64,000 nucleotides of DNA from Streptacidiphilus melanogenes (GCF_000787835.1 NZ_BBPP01000023.1:1-64000), one strand, 5' to 3'. Numbered from the stretch's first letter, positions 51,021 through 60,112 are shown. The notes: a model not told the origin generated them from the sequence alone. Program-made: numbers and translations.

Positions 51021-52085
51021 ATGAACGCCCGCCTCCGCCCGTACCTGTTGGTTGTGGTCCTGCCGCTGGTGGCCGCCTTCCTGCTCTGGGCCTTCGCCTG
51101 GCCGGCGGCGCGCATCGCGCCGCGTGCGCTGCCGCTCGGGGTGGTCGGGCCGGGACCGGCCGTCGTACGGGTCGAGCAGCAGCTCGCCGCGCATGCCGGG
51201 CCGGACGGCTTCGCGATGCACCGCTACCCCGACGCGGCCGCCGCGCGGACCGCCATCGAGCACCGCGACGTCTACGGTGCGCTGGTCCTCGCACCGGTGC
51301 CCACGCAGGGAGCGACCGGCGCGGTTGGTGGGACCGGTGCGGCCGGTGCGCACGCCGGCTCGCAGATGCTCACGGCCTCGGCTGCCTCGCCCGCCGTGGC
51401 GACGATGCTGACCCAGCTGGCGGAGCAGATGCCGGGCACGACCGTCACCGACGTGGTGCCGCTGCCCGCCGCGGATCCGCACGGCACGGCCTTCGTCGCG
51501 GGCGTCCTGCCGATCGTGATCGCGGGCCTGGGGACGGGTGCGCTGGCCTTCCTGCTCGGCCGGCGCAGGGTGCAGCGAGTGCTGCTCCTGCTGCTCTCCT
51601 CCGCCGCGATCGGCGCGTCCGCGGTGGCGGTGACCCAGGGTTGGCTCGGCGTGCTCGGCGGTGACGCGGCGGCCAACATCGGGGTGGTCTCGCTGATGGT
51701 GCTGGCGGTCTCGTCCGCGGTGTGCGGGTTCGCGGTCCTGCTCGGGCACAAGGGGATCGGGATCGGCTCGCTGGTGCTGATGCTGCTCGGCAACGCCTGG
51801 TCCGGCGCGGCGGCCGCCCCCGAGCTGCTGCCCGGCGCCGCCTCGTGGATCGGTCGGCTGCTGCCGGCCGGGGCCGGTGCGACGGCCCTGCGCGACAGTG
51901 CGTACTTCGGCCGACACGCGATCGGGCTCCCGCTGGTCGTGCTCGGCGCCTGGGCCGTCCTCGGCCTCGGGATGGTCGCCCTGGCCGGACACCGCGCGCC
52001 GAAGGCGGCCTCGAAACTCGTCGCCTCCGGCGCGGCGGGCGCCACCGCGGTCACGGCCGGGGCCACGTCCGACGTCACCCTCTGA
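51021..52085 (+). CDS. TetR-controlled membrane protein, YhgE/Pip or ABC-2 permease-like
   Basis: A 354-residue protein with one N-terminal membrane helix (YLLVVVLPLVAAFLLWAFAW), an extracytoplasmic domain of about 120 residues, and five further helices from about residue 155. This plan resembles YhgE/Pip and ABC-2-like permeases that often serve drug or lipid export under a TetR repressor. No ATPase gene is next to it. ATG at 51021 has GGGAG about 10 bases upstream; an ATG at 51003 is a second option. Confidence 0.75.
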   Translation: MNARLRPYLLVVVLPLVAAFLLWAFAWPAARIAPRALPLGVVGPGPAVVRVEQQLAAHAGPDGFAMHRYPDAAAARTAIEHRDVYGALVLAPVPTQGATGAVGGTGAAGAHAGSQMLTASAASPAVATMLTQLAEQMPGTTVTDVVPLPAADPHGTAFVAGVLPIVIAGLGTGALAFLLGRRRVQRVLLLLLSSAAIGASAVAVTQGWLGVLGGDAAANIGVVSLMVLAVSSAVCGFAVLLGHKGIGIGSLVLMLLGNAWSGAAAAPELLPGAASWIGRLLPAGAGATALRDSAYFGRHAIGLPLVVLGAWAVLGLGMVALAGHRAPKAASKLVASGAAGATAVTAGATSDVTL

Positions 52086-52181
52086 CGGACGTTCCGGCCC
52101 CCCAGGGCGATCCACGGAGACCCCGGGGACACCCGGGAAATCGCCTCGCCCCGCCCGAGCAGGGGGATTAGCGTTCGAACC

Positions 52182-53609
52182 ATGGCGAACCCCCGAGCCG
52201 GCGAACCCGGCCGCACCACCATCGGCGACGACGACTTCACCGAGCTGCTGCCGCAGACGCGGCGGGCGCTCGCCCACCGGCTGGCGGTCGCGCAGCGCGA
52301 CGGGCGGCTGCCCGGCGTGGTGGCGGCCGTGCTGCGGGACGGCGAGCAGCGGTGGTGGGGCGCGCGCAGCATGGTGGACGGGCACGCGCCCGATCCGGAC
52401 ACCCAGTTCCGGATCGGCTCGATCACCAAGACGTTCGTCGCCGTGCTGGTGATGCGCCTGCGTGACGAGGGGCGGCTGCAGCTCACCGACCGGCTCGGGC
52501 AGCATCTGCCCGTGGTCGGGCCGGCCGTCGGCGAGGTGACGATCCGCCAGTTGCTGTCGCACACCTCCGGGCTCACCAACGAGCCCCCCGGCCCATGGTG
52601 GGAGCGGACCGACGGAGCGCTGCGTCCCGAGCCGACCGACCTGCTCCAGCACCCGCCGCTGCGGCACGAGCCGGGACGGCTCTTCCACTACTCCAACGTC
52701 GGTTTCGCGCTGCTGGGCGCGCTCGTCGAGCAGCTGCGCGGGGACGACTGGTACACCGTGCTGCACCGCGAGGTGCTGCGGCCGCTGGGGATGCGCCGTA
52801 CCACCGCGCTGCCGGACGCCCCGCACGCGGGCGGCTGGGCGGTGCACCCCTGGGCCGACGTGATTCTTTCGGAGCCCTTGCAGCAGACCGGGCGGATGGC
52901 CCCGGCCGGGGAACTGTGGTCGACCGTCGACGACCTGACCCGCTGGGCGGCCTTCCTCGCGGTGGGGGACGACCGGGTGCTGGCCGCGGGGTCGGTGGCG
53001 GAGATGCGCGAGTGCCAGGCGGACGGCGAGGAGCGGTACGGGCTCGGCCTGGCGCTGCGTCAGGCGGGCGGCCTCTCCCTGGCCGGGCACACCGGCTCGC
53101 TGCCGGGCTTCCTGGCGATGCTGTGGGTCGCACCCGAGGAGCGGCTCGGTGTCGTCGTGCTGGCCAATGCGACGGCCAGCCCCGGCCCGGCCTTCGGGGA
53201 GCTGGCTGCGGACCTGCTGCGGATCGTCGCCGAGCGCGAGCCGCGGATCCCGGAGCCGTGGCGGCCGCTGTCGTCCTGCGATCCGGAGGTGCTGGCGCTG
53301 ACCGGGCCCTGGTACTGGGGGCCGGCCGGCTACGGGCTGCGCCTGGTGGGCGAGGACGAGCTGGAGCTCGCTCCGCTGACCGGCACCGGAAACCGCGAGG
53401 CCCGGCTGCACCGCGCGGACGACGCGGAGACCTGGATCGCCGAGGGCGGCTACTGGCACGGCGAGCCGCTGCGCGTCGTGCGCGACGCGAGCGGCCAGGT
53501 CACCCATCTGGACCTGGGCACCTTCGTGCTCACCAGGGAGCCCTACCCGCTGGAGGGCCCGGTCCCCGGCGGGGTGGACCCGGCCGGCTGGCGCGCCGAG
53601 AAGTGGTGA
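52182..53609 (+). CDS. Serine hydrolase, beta-lactamase / PBP4* family
   Basis: A 475-residue penicillin-recognising serine hydrolase. Motifs: SITK (in RIGSITKTFVAVLV, about residue 83), YSN (in LFHYSNVGFALLG) and HTG (in GHTGSLPGFLAML). There is no signal peptide, so it should be cytoplasmic; an extra C-terminal domain of about 110 residues is beta-rich. It may be an esterase or peptidase rather than a beta-lactamase. TAGCGT (52169-52174) ends seven bases before the ATG, and no ribosome binding site is seen. Confidence 0.87.
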   Translation: MANPRAGEPGRTTIGDDDFTELLPQTRRALAHRLAVAQRDGRLPGVVAAVLRDGEQRWWGARSMVDGHAPDPDTQFRIGSITKTFVAVLVMRLRDEGRLQLTDRLGQHLPVVGPAVGEVTIRQLLSHTSGLTNEPPGPWWERTDGALRPEPTDLLQHPPLRHEPGRLFHYSNVGFALLGALVEQLRGDDWYTVLHREVLRPLGMRRTTALPDAPHAGGWAVHPWADVILSEPLQQTGRMAPAGELWSTVDDLTRWAAFLAVGDDRVLAAGSVAEMRECQADGEERYGLGLALRQAGGLSLAGHTGSLPGFLAMLWVAPEERLGVVVLANATASPGPAFGELAADLLRIVAEREPRIPEPWRPLSSCDPEVLALTGPWYWGPAGYGLRLVGEDELELAPLTGTGNREARLHRADDAETWIAEGGYWHGEPLRVVRDASGQVTHLDLGTFVLTREPYPLEGPVPGGVDPAGWRAEKW

Positions 53610-53753
53610 GATCCCTGGCGAAGAGTCTCGGTTTGCCATCATTTGGATAGAGCTGGCGAGGAACAGCGGACGACGCACAGCGGACGACGCACCACGCGGA
53701 CCACCGGATCGCGTGTGCGGGTACGGATCGCTGCGACGCGGAAGAGGCGAGCG

Positions 53754-54740
53754 ATGGCGAGAAGGCGCGGCCGGGGCGCCGGCACGCGGGCGGAGTCCGA
53801 ACCCACGGTGCCGACCGGGCAGGGCGAGGAGCCGGAGGCGGGCCGATCCGTCGCGCCGCACGGCAGCGTGCCGCAGGGCGGCCCGGTGGAGGGTCCGGTC
53901 GAGGGGGAGACGGCTCCCGGTGCGGCCGTGGCCCCGGAGCGGGCGCGGCTCGAGGTGGACGTCTTCGCCGGGCCGGAGTCCGCCTTCTTCGCCACCTCCG
54001 CTCTGGTCCTCGGGCCTCGGCACGCGCTGCTGGTCGACACCCAGCTGACCCGCAGCGCCGGGCGCGAGCTGGCGGAGTGGGTGGCCGGCAAGGCCCGCGC
54101 GCTCGCCGCGATCGTGATCACGCATCCGCACCCGGACCACTACTTCGGCACCGAGGAGGTGCTGCGGCTCTTTCCCGGCACCCCCGTCTACGCCGACCCG
54201 TCGGTGATCGAGGAGATCACCCGCACGGGGCTGGCCAAGGTCGTGCAGTGGCAGCAGGTCTTCGGGGACGACATCACCTCCGGGCCGATCGTCCCCGGGC
54301 CACTGCCCACCGACACCATGCTGATCGACGGCTCGCCGGTGCACATGCTCGCGGTCGGCCAGGGCGACTGCACGACGTCCACCGTGGTGCACGTCCCGGA
54401 CGCGCGAACGGTCATCAGCGGGGACGTCACCTTCAACGGCACCCACCTGTGGACCGCCGACACCACGCGCGAGCAGCGCGCGGACTGGCTGGCCAGCCTG
54501 GAGACCGTCCGCGGCCTGGACCCGGACCGCGTCGTCGCGGGCCACCGCGCGCCCGGCCGGGACGACGACGCGGCCCGGGTCCTCGCCTTCACCGGCGACT
54601 ACCTGCGCGAGTTCGACGCGCACCTGACCGAGCACCCGGACGACGCGGACGCCGTGATCGCCGCCGTCAACGAGACCTACGGCGAGCTGACCCTCCCCGG
54701 CATGCTGCACACGGGCGTCCACGCCAACACCTCCCGCTGA
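53754..54740 (+). CDS. Metallo-beta-lactamase fold hydrolase
   Basis: A 328-residue MBL-fold protein. The zinc motif is THPHPDHYFG (about residue 121), with further ligands in the VISGDVTF segment and GHRAPG. Residues 1-60 are disordered, Gly/Pro/Arg rich. Substrate unknown. The ATG at 53754 has AAGAGG about 7 bases upstream; the frame extends upstream without similarity. Confidence 0.85.
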   Translation: MARRRGRGAGTRAESEPTVPTGQGEEPEAGRSVAPHGSVPQGGPVEGPVEGETAPGAAVAPERARLEVDVFAGPESAFFATSALVLGPRHALLVDTQLTRSAGRELAEWVAGKARALAAIVITHPHPDHYFGTEEVLRLFPGTPVYADPSVIEEITRTGLAKVVQWQQVFGDDITSGPIVPGPLPTDTMLIDGSPVHMLAVGQGDCTTSTVVHVPDARTVISGDVTFNGTHLWTADTTREQRADWLASLETVRGLDPDRVVAGHRAPGRDDDAARVLAFTGDYLREFDAHLTEHPDDADAVIAAVNETYGELTLPGMLHTGVHANTSR

Positions 54741-54787
54741 ACCGCATCTCCCTCGCTGAACCAGGCGGACGCGCCCGCGTGCTGGCG

Positions 54788-54813
54788 TTGACGTCGGGGT
54801 CAAGGTCTACGGT
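54788..54813. promoter_or_regulatory. MerR-type operator and promoter
   Basis: TTGAC (54788) and GTCAA (54799) form an inverted repeat with a six-base spacer, directly followed by a -10-like TACGGT (54808-54813) that ends six bases before the merR-type ATG. Confidence 0.55.
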
Positions 54814-54819
54814 CGAGCC

Positions 54820-55263
54820 ATGCGCATCGGTGAGCTGGCCCGAAAGGCGGGCACGACGACGCGGACGCTCCGCTACTACGAGGCGCGCGGGCTGCTGCCC
54901 GCCCGCCGCACCGAGAACGGCTACCGCCGTTACGACGAGGAGGACCTGCGGCTGCTGCACCAGATCCGGCTGCTGCAGGACTTCGGCTTCGAGCTGGAGG
55001 AGACCCGTCCTTTCGTCGACTGCCTGCGCGCGGGCCATCCGAGCGGCGACTCCTGCCCGGCTTCGCTGGACGTCTACCGGCGCAAGCTCGCCGAGCTGGA
55101 CGCGGTGATCGGGCGGCTGGAGCAGGTGCGCGGGCAGATGAGCGCCCAGCTGACCCGGGCGGAGCTCGAGGCGTCGGCGGTGTCGCCGCCCCCGGCCCGG
55201 TGCGAACTGACACAGCCCCCGGAGGGGCGCGAGAGGGGAGCGGACGATGACACGGACGAGTGA
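54820..55263 (+). CDS. MerR family transcriptional regulator
   Basis: A 147-residue activator/repressor. The winged HTH is MRIGELARKAGTTTRTLRYY with EARGLLPARRTENGYRRY, and the dimer helix lies near residues 80-110. Cysteines in FVDCLRAGHPSGDSCPAS (about residues 68-80) and in PARCELT could sense metal or redox state. It is translated ahead of a thioredoxin-like gene with a 17-base overlap, so the pair may be a redox-responsive unit. Confidence 0.87.
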   Translation: MRIGELARKAGTTTRTLRYYEARGLLPARRTENGYRRYDEEDLRLLHQIRLLQDFGFELEETRPFVDCLRAGHPSGDSCPASLDVYRRKLAELDAVIGRLEQVRGQMSAQLTRAELEASAVSPPPARCELTQPPEGRERGADDDTDE

Positions 55264-55618
55264 GCACGTTGCGGCGGTGACGGACGCGGACTTCGACGCA
55301 CGGGTGCTGGCGAGCGGGCTGCCGGTGCTGGTGGAGTTCACCGCCGACTGGTGCCCGCCGTGCCGGATGATGGCCCCGGTCCTGGCCGAGCTGGCCGCCG
55401 AGCGCGCCGGCGAACTGCACGTGCTGGCGCTGGACGTCGACGCCAACCCGCGGACGCAGAGCCGCTACGGGGTGCTGTCCATGCCGACGCTCATGCTCTT
55501 CCGCGACGGCGAACCGGTGTGGACGGCGGTGGGCGCGCGAGCCAAGCGGCGCCTGGGCCAGGAGGTCACCGAGGCGTTGGAGCGCGGTGGAGTTCCGGGT
55601 GGGGGCGCGTCAGCGTAG
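55247..55618 (+). CDS. Thioredoxin-like protein
   Basis: A 123-residue thioredoxin with the active site ADWCPPCRMMAPVLAEL (CPPC instead of CGPC) at about residues 34-50 and the cis-Pro SMPTLMLFRDGE. The CPPC variant often has a different redox potential. Start ATG overlaps the merR-type stop region, with a GAGAGGGG site. Co-expressed with the MerR gene and probably regulated by it. Confidence 0.92.
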   Translation: MTRTSEHVAAVTDADFDARVLASGLPVLVEFTADWCPPCRMMAPVLAELAAERAGELHVLALDVDANPRTQSRYGVLSMPTLMLFRDGEPVWTAVGARAKRRLGQEVTEALERGGVPGGGASA

Positions 55619-55727
55619 CGCGTCGTCTCTCCGTGCGCCCGGTACTTCACGCTATTGGCAGGACGACCCGTCACCTCGTGTCAGGCTCCCAGGCAGGTAC
55701 GGACCCGACGGGAGATGAAGCTCCAAG

Positions 55728-57623
55728 GTGTCGATCGGAAGCGCTCTCAATCGAAACAGCCGCTCCCGCACGCGCGGAGCGGACCGACGGAACGGGAAGG
55801 CGGGAGGTTCCGCCGAGGTCGTCGAGGAGCCGGAGGAGCTCGACGCGTCGGCGCCGGCGGCCCCGCAGGAGCCTCCCGAACCACCTGAACAGCCGAAACC
55901 GTCAACGCGACCGGAACCCCCGGCCCCGTTCGAGCCGCCCGCAGCCTTCGGCGGAGCCGCGATGTACGAGCCGCCCGTGGAGTACGGGCATCCCTTGCCG
56001 CCGGCCGAGGCCGTGGCCGGGCAGGAGGTCGCGCTGCGGCCCGCCGGGTTCACCCCGATGATCGCCAACGCGCCCGCACTGAACTGGGTGGGCCCGGACG
56101 ACGCGTGGACGCGTGCCTGGGCGGTGCCGGCGGCGCCGGTCGAGCCCCCGGCGCCGCTGCCGATCCAGTCCGCTCCGCCGCCGATACCGCAGGGCATCCC
56201 GGCTGTGCCGCTGCCTCCCCCGCCGATGCCGCTGCCCGGCTCGGTGGTGGCGGTCGTCCCGCTGTCCTCCCGTCAGAAAGCCTCCTCCGTGCGGAAACCG
56301 CCCGTGCCGACACCGTCGGCCGCGCTGCCGCAGCAGCCTGTCGCGCCGCCGCAGCCCGCGCCGAGTCCGGCGTCGGCCATGCCCCCCTCGGTCGCGTCCT
56401 CCTCGCTCACCGCCCCCTCGGCGATCCCGCCCGCGGCCGCGCCGGCCGCGGACGGCGGGGCGGTCGGGCCGACGCCGCAGGACATCGTGCTGATCCGGCG
56501 CAGTCTTGCCGCGGTCGAGCCGGTCGCGGACCGCGCGACGGCGCACTTCTACGCCGTGCTCTTCCTCACCCGTCCCGAGCTGCGCGCGCTCTTTCCCGCG
56601 GCGATGGACGTCCAGCGCGACAAGCTGTTCCGCGCGCTGCTCGCCGCCGGTCGGGCCGCCGACGATCCGCCGACGCTGGTCGCGTACCTGGAGAAGCTCG
56701 CGCGTGGCCATCGCCGATTCGGCGTGCGGGACGAGCACTACGCGCCGGTGGGCACGGCTCTGTGTGCGGCGCTCGAACGCTACTGCGGACGGGAGTGGAC
56801 CGAGGACACCGCACAGGCCTGGAGCCGGGTCTTCGGCGTGATCGCGCAGGTCATGATGGCCGCGGCGGCGCGTGACGCGCAGACCTCGCCCGCCTGGTGG
56901 CAGGGGGAGGTGCAGTCGGTCGACGCGGTGACCCGCGACATCGCAGTGGTGACACTGCGGACCGACCACCCGTATCCCTACCGGGCCGGTCAGTACGCGA
57001 GCGTCGAGGTGCCGTGGTGGCCGCGGGTGTGGCGCAACTACTCGCTCGCCTCTCCCGCGTCCGTTCCGGCCCGTCCGGGCGCGGACGGGCTGCTGCGGCT
57101 GCACGTGAAGGCCGTGCCGGCGGGTTGGGTCAGCAATGCTCTGGTGCACCGGGCGCAGCCGGGCGACATGGTCCGCCTCGGTCCACCGCAGGGGCGCATG
57201 GTCGTGGACCCGCACGAGCGCGACCCGCTGCTGCTCGTCGGCGGCGGCACGGGGATCGCGCCGCTGCTGGCGATCGTCGAGGAGCTGGCGCTGTCGGGCG
57301 CGCGGCGCACCGTCGAACTCCACTACGGCGCGCGCCGCGCGGAGGAGCTGTACGCGCTCACGGCGCTGCGGGAGCTGGACCGTCGCCTGCCGTGGCTGTC
57401 CGTCCACAGCGCGGTCGCGGAACCGTCCCCGGGCGCGCAGCCGTTGCCCGGCAGCGAGCGCGGCGCCCTCTCCGAGGTCATCGCCCGAAGCGGCCCCTGG
57501 GACGGCTACCGGGCCTGTCTGAGCGGGCCCTCGGCGATGATCCGGCGCACCCGCGCGGTGCTGCTCGATGCGGGTGTGCCGACGGAGCACGTCCTGTACG
57601 ACCTGGAGGACGGCCAGATGTAG
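55728..57623 (+). CDS. Flavohaemoglobin-like protein with disordered N-terminal region
   Basis: A 631-residue protein. Residues 1 to about 245 are Pro/Ala-rich and disordered. A globin domain follows (about 250-385) with the proximal His in LARGHRRFGVRDEHY, then an FAD-binding barrel (RAGQYASVEVPWWPRVWRNY and SLAS) and an NAD(P) domain (LLVGGGTGIAPLLAIVEEL). Flavohaemoglobins oxidise nitric oxide; the long extension is unusual. GTG start at 55728; an out-of-frame ATG at 55715 is not used. It follows the MerR-thioredoxin pair by about 110 bases. Confidence 0.88.
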   Translation: MSIGSALNRNSRSRTRGADRRNGKAGGSAEVVEEPEELDASAPAAPQEPPEPPEQPKPSTRPEPPAPFEPPAAFGGAAMYEPPVEYGHPLPPAEAVAGQEVALRPAGFTPMIANAPALNWVGPDDAWTRAWAVPAAPVEPPAPLPIQSAPPPIPQGIPAVPLPPPPMPLPGSVVAVVPLSSRQKASSVRKPPVPTPSAALPQQPVAPPQPAPSPASAMPPSVASSSLTAPSAIPPAAAPAADGGAVGPTPQDIVLIRRSLAAVEPVADRATAHFYAVLFLTRPELRALFPAAMDVQRDKLFRALLAAGRAADDPPTLVAYLEKLARGHRRFGVRDEHYAPVGTALCAALERYCGREWTEDTAQAWSRVFGVIAQVMMAAAARDAQTSPAWWQGEVQSVDAVTRDIAVVTLRTDHPYPYRAGQYASVEVPWWPRVWRNYSLASPASVPARPGADGLLRLHVKAVPAGWVSNALVHRAQPGDMVRLGPPQGRMVVDPHERDPLLLVGGGTGIAPLLAIVEELALSGARRTVELHYGARRAEELYALTALRELDRRLPWLSVHSAVAEPSPGAQPLPGSERGALSEVIARSGPWDGYRACLSGPSAMIRRTRAVLLDAGVPTEHVLYDLEDGQM

Positions 57624-57677
57624 GGCCCCCGGATGGAGGGCCCTGAGGTCCCGCGTCCGCCGTACCCGCGGGCCTGC

Positions 57678-58226
57678 CTACGTCACGCCGAGATCGTCGG
57701 CGAGCAGTGCTCTGACTCCCTCGATGTTCGCCGCGAGATAGGCCCGCAGCGACGGGGGGACGACGTTCACCGCCGTCACCCCCTCGCGCGTGAACGGGAG
57801 GCGGACCACCTCGTACTCGCCCACCGGCGCGTCCACCTCGGGGCCGTGCCGGCGGGCGAGGTCCATCGAGCTGAGCCTGCACACGAAGAAGTGCTGCACC
57901 TTCACCCCGTGCGGGTGCAGTTCGGTGCCGTCCTCGTGATGGGTGTGGGAGACCGTGTCGACGAATGCGGGGACGATGTCCGTCGCCTTGCCGCCGAGCT
58001 CCTCCGAGAGCTCGCGATGGAGCGCGTCGACGACGGTGGCGTCGCTCGGCTCCATGCCGCCGCCGGGGGTGATCCAGTACGGCGGGCGGCCGGGCTTGGT
58101 CCGCTTGATCATGACGAGCTCGGGGCCGTCGGGGCCGTCGTCCAGCAGGATCGCGCGAGCCGTGCGCTTCACCACCGGACGCGGGGCGTGTCGGGCTGCT
58201 GTGCGTGTCGCGGGTTGTGCCACCAC
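57678..58226 (-). CDS. Nudix hydrolase
   Basis: A 182-residue Nudix protein with the box GGGMEPSDATVVDALHRELS then EELGG (about residues 55-79), which binds Mg2+ and cleaves nucleoside-diphosphate-linked substrates. The substrate is unknown. GTG start; CACACT ends six bases upstream, a weak leaderless signal. It is convergent with the flavohaemoglobin-like gene and divergent from the ssgR-type gene. Confidence 0.87.
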   Translation of the reverse strand: MVAQPATRTAARHAPRPVVKRTARAILLDDGPDGPELVMIKRTKPGRPPYWITPGGGMEPSDATVVDALHRELSEELGGKATDIVPAFVDTVSHTHHEDGTELHPHGVKVQHFFVCRLSSMDLARRHGPEVDAPVGEYEVVRLPFTREGVTAVNVVPPSLRAYLAANIEGVRALLADDLGVT

Positions 58227-58399
58227 GTTGGGAGTGTGCCGCGGGGGGCGTGGAGTGAAACCCGATGCGACAACACGCCGTGGCGCAGTCCCGTCCCGGG
58301 CCCGGGTGAGGAGTACACCGGAGAGGCAGACATCCCGTCCTCACAGTGGGCATGATGTGGAGGAGTTGCGTCCATATGGCACATGCCCAGGGGGTTGAG

Positions 58400-59158
58400 A
58401 TGGCCACGGAGAAGGCCGCGCCGACGCTGATCTCCTCGGTGCAGCGGGCTCTGCGGCTGCTCGAGGCCGTCGGCGAACACCGCTCGGGCGCGACCGCCAA
58501 GCAGCTCGCCCGCCAGGCGGGACTGCCCCTGGGTACCGCGTACCACCTGCTGCGCACCCTCACCCACGAGGGATATCTGGAGCGCGTCGACGGCGCGTAC
58601 GTCTACGGGGAGGCGGTCGGCGAGCTCGGTCGTCACCACGAGGTGCGCGAGGGCCGCGCGGCGATCGGCGCCGCGCTCGCGCTGCTGCGCGACGAGCTGG
58701 GTGCGGCGACGTACTTCGCGACCTACCGGGACGGCGAGCTGGACGTGGTAGAGGTCTGCGAGGGGCCGGGCATGGAGGCCGTGGAGGAGTGGGCCGACTT
58801 CCGGGTCACCGGCCACGCGCACGCCATCGGACAGTGCCTGCTCGGCCAACTCGACCGGGAGGGACGCCTTGACTACCTCTCGCGTCACCGTCCGCAGTCG
58901 CTGACCCGGCGCACGGTGACCGACCAGAACGTGCTGCTGCGCCGCCTGGAAGGCCGCCCGCACGGGCGGCCGGTGCTGGAGCACCAGGAGTACATGCCGG
59001 GCGTCGTCTGCGCGGCGGTCCCGATCATGATCGGCACGGCCGTCTGCACGGTCGCGCTCTCCCTGCCGCTCGCCCAGGCCCATCGGCTTCCCGCGGCGGC
59101 GGACCGACTGGCGGCCCGTGTCGGATCGGTGCTGGAACGGCTCTCTTTCAGCATTTGA
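58400..59158 (+). CDS. ssgR: SsgR-like IclR family regulator
   Basis: A 252-residue IclR-type regulator: HTH in SGATAKQLARQAGLPLGTAY, then HLLRTLTHEGYLERVDGAYV, and the effector domain with EVCEGPGMEAVEEWADFRVT and GHAHAIGQCLLGQLD. In Streptomyces coelicolor SsgR directly activates ssgA; here an ssgA-family gene follows after 95 bases. The ATG at 58400 (MATEKAAPTLISSVQRALRL) fits the family start and has AGGGGG upstream; more N-terminal ATGs give unconserved residues. Confidence 0.9.
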   Translation: MATEKAAPTLISSVQRALRLLEAVGEHRSGATAKQLARQAGLPLGTAYHLLRTLTHEGYLERVDGAYVYGEAVGELGRHHEVREGRAAIGAALALLRDELGAATYFATYRDGELDVVEVCEGPGMEAVEEWADFRVTGHAHAIGQCLLGQLDREGRLDYLSRHRPQSLTRRTVTDQNVLLRRLEGRPHGRPVLEHQEYMPGVVCAAVPIMIGTAVCTVALSLPLAQAHRLPAAADRLAARVGSVLERLSFSI

Positions 59159-59253
59159 AATCTTCGCTCTTGGGGCCGAGAGCGGACAAAAGCGACGATG
59201 GTCGCGCGCGCTACGCAGTACCGAACTGACGACGGGGATCGAGAGGTACCGCA

Positions 59254-59676
59254 ATGAAGATGCAGAGCCTGGTCAAGGGCCATCTTGTGATGAGCCTGCT
59301 GGTGTCCGACGAACTCACCTTCGACACCGACGTGAAGCTTGCCTACGACCCCGTCGACCCGCTGGCGATCCGCCTCACCTTCCACCTGCCCGGCGACCCG
59401 CCGGTCAGCTGGGTCTTCGGCCGGGAACTGCTGCTGGACGGGATCACCCGCCCGAGCGGGGAGGGCGACGTTCGGGTCTGGCCCGTCGCGGGGCTGGACG
59501 AGGACTTCATGGACGTGTGCATCGAGCTGCGCTCGACGGAGGGCGCCGCGGTGCTCCGCTCCCCCGCCGTCCCGTTGATCTCCTTCCTCGGCCGGACCGA
59601 TCGTGCGCTCCCGATGGGACAGGAGCACACGACCGCCGACCTCGATCGCGAGCTGGAAGCCATTCTGGGTCGTTAG
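59254..59676 (+). CDS. ssgA: SsgA sporulation-specific cell-division activator
   Basis: A 140-residue SsgA. FTFHLPGD-type core (RLTFHLPGDPPVSWVFGREL and LLDGITRPSGEGDVRVWP) and PLISFLGRTDRALPMGQEHT match SsgA, which activates septation and hyphal branching before sporulation by recruiting partners such as SsgB. The start at 59254 has GAGAGG 8 bases upstream; the ATG at 59290 (MSLLVSDELTF) aligns with the usual SsgA start and is an alternative. Downstream are three 10-base direct repeats. Confidence 0.9.
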   Translation: MKMQSLVKGHLVMSLLVSDELTFDTDVKLAYDPVDPLAIRLTFHLPGDPPVSWVFGRELLLDGITRPSGEGDVRVWPVAGLDEDFMDVCIELRSTEGAAVLRSPAVPLISFLGRTDRALPMGQEHTTADLDRELEAILGR

Positions 59677-59706
59677 CCCGGTCGTGCCCGGTCGTGCCCG
59701 GTCGTG
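59677..59706 (+). repeat. Three 10-bp tandem repeats after ssgA
   Basis: Three copies of CCCGGTCGTG follow the ssgA stop codon directly. They form no obvious hairpin. Confidence 0.8.
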
Positions 59707-59734
59707 CGCCGTCGCCCGGCGGGGCGGCCCGTCG

Positions 59735-60112
59735 TCAGTCCTCGTCGCGGACGACCAGGTGCAGCGCCCAGGCCACGATGCTGATCAGCAGCGAGCCCAG
59801 CAGGGCCGGCAGGAAGCCCTCCACGTGGAAGTCCAGGCTGAGCCTGCCCGAGGCCCAGGAGGTCAGCCACAGCATGAGCGCGTTGATCACGAAGGTGATC
59901 AGGCCCAGGGTGAGGATGAACAGCGGCAGCGAGAAGAGCTTGACGAGCGGCTTGACGAAGAAGTTCACCACGCCGAAGACCAGGGCGACGAGCACCAGGG
60001 TCAGTGCCTTGTGCTGCCAGTCGCTCGCGGTCAGGTCGATGCCTTTGATGAGCCAGGCCGCCACACCGATGGCCGCGGCATTGATCAGGGTCTTGAGTAC
60101 GAACTTCATCAT
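59735..60112 (-). CDS. Phage-holin-type small membrane protein (PF04020-like)
   Basis: A 125-residue protein with four hydrophobic segments (about 5-20, 32-50, 58-80 and 98-118), matching the widespread membrane protein family that is labelled phage holin but is chromosomal and not part of a prophage here. Function unknown. Two adjacent ATG codons are possible starts. Confidence 0.8.
   Translation of the reverse strand: MMKFVLKTLINAAAIGVAAWLIKGIDLTASDWQHKALTLVLVALVFGVVNFFVKPLVKLFSLPLFILTLGLITFVINALMLWLTSWASGRLSLDFHVEGFLPALLGSLLISIVAWALHLVVRDED

Noticed and set aside
50994-54803. 1269-codon minus-strand frame across three plus-strand genes
   Set aside because: It opposes three clear genes and shows only repetitive Arg/Pro/Gly composition typical of shadow frames in high-GC DNA.
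57099-57120. Other CACGTG hexamers such as the one in the flavohaemoglobin-like gene
   Set aside because: They lack both the extended parS core and the AAGATC/GATCTT arms; they arise easily in GC-rich coding DNA.
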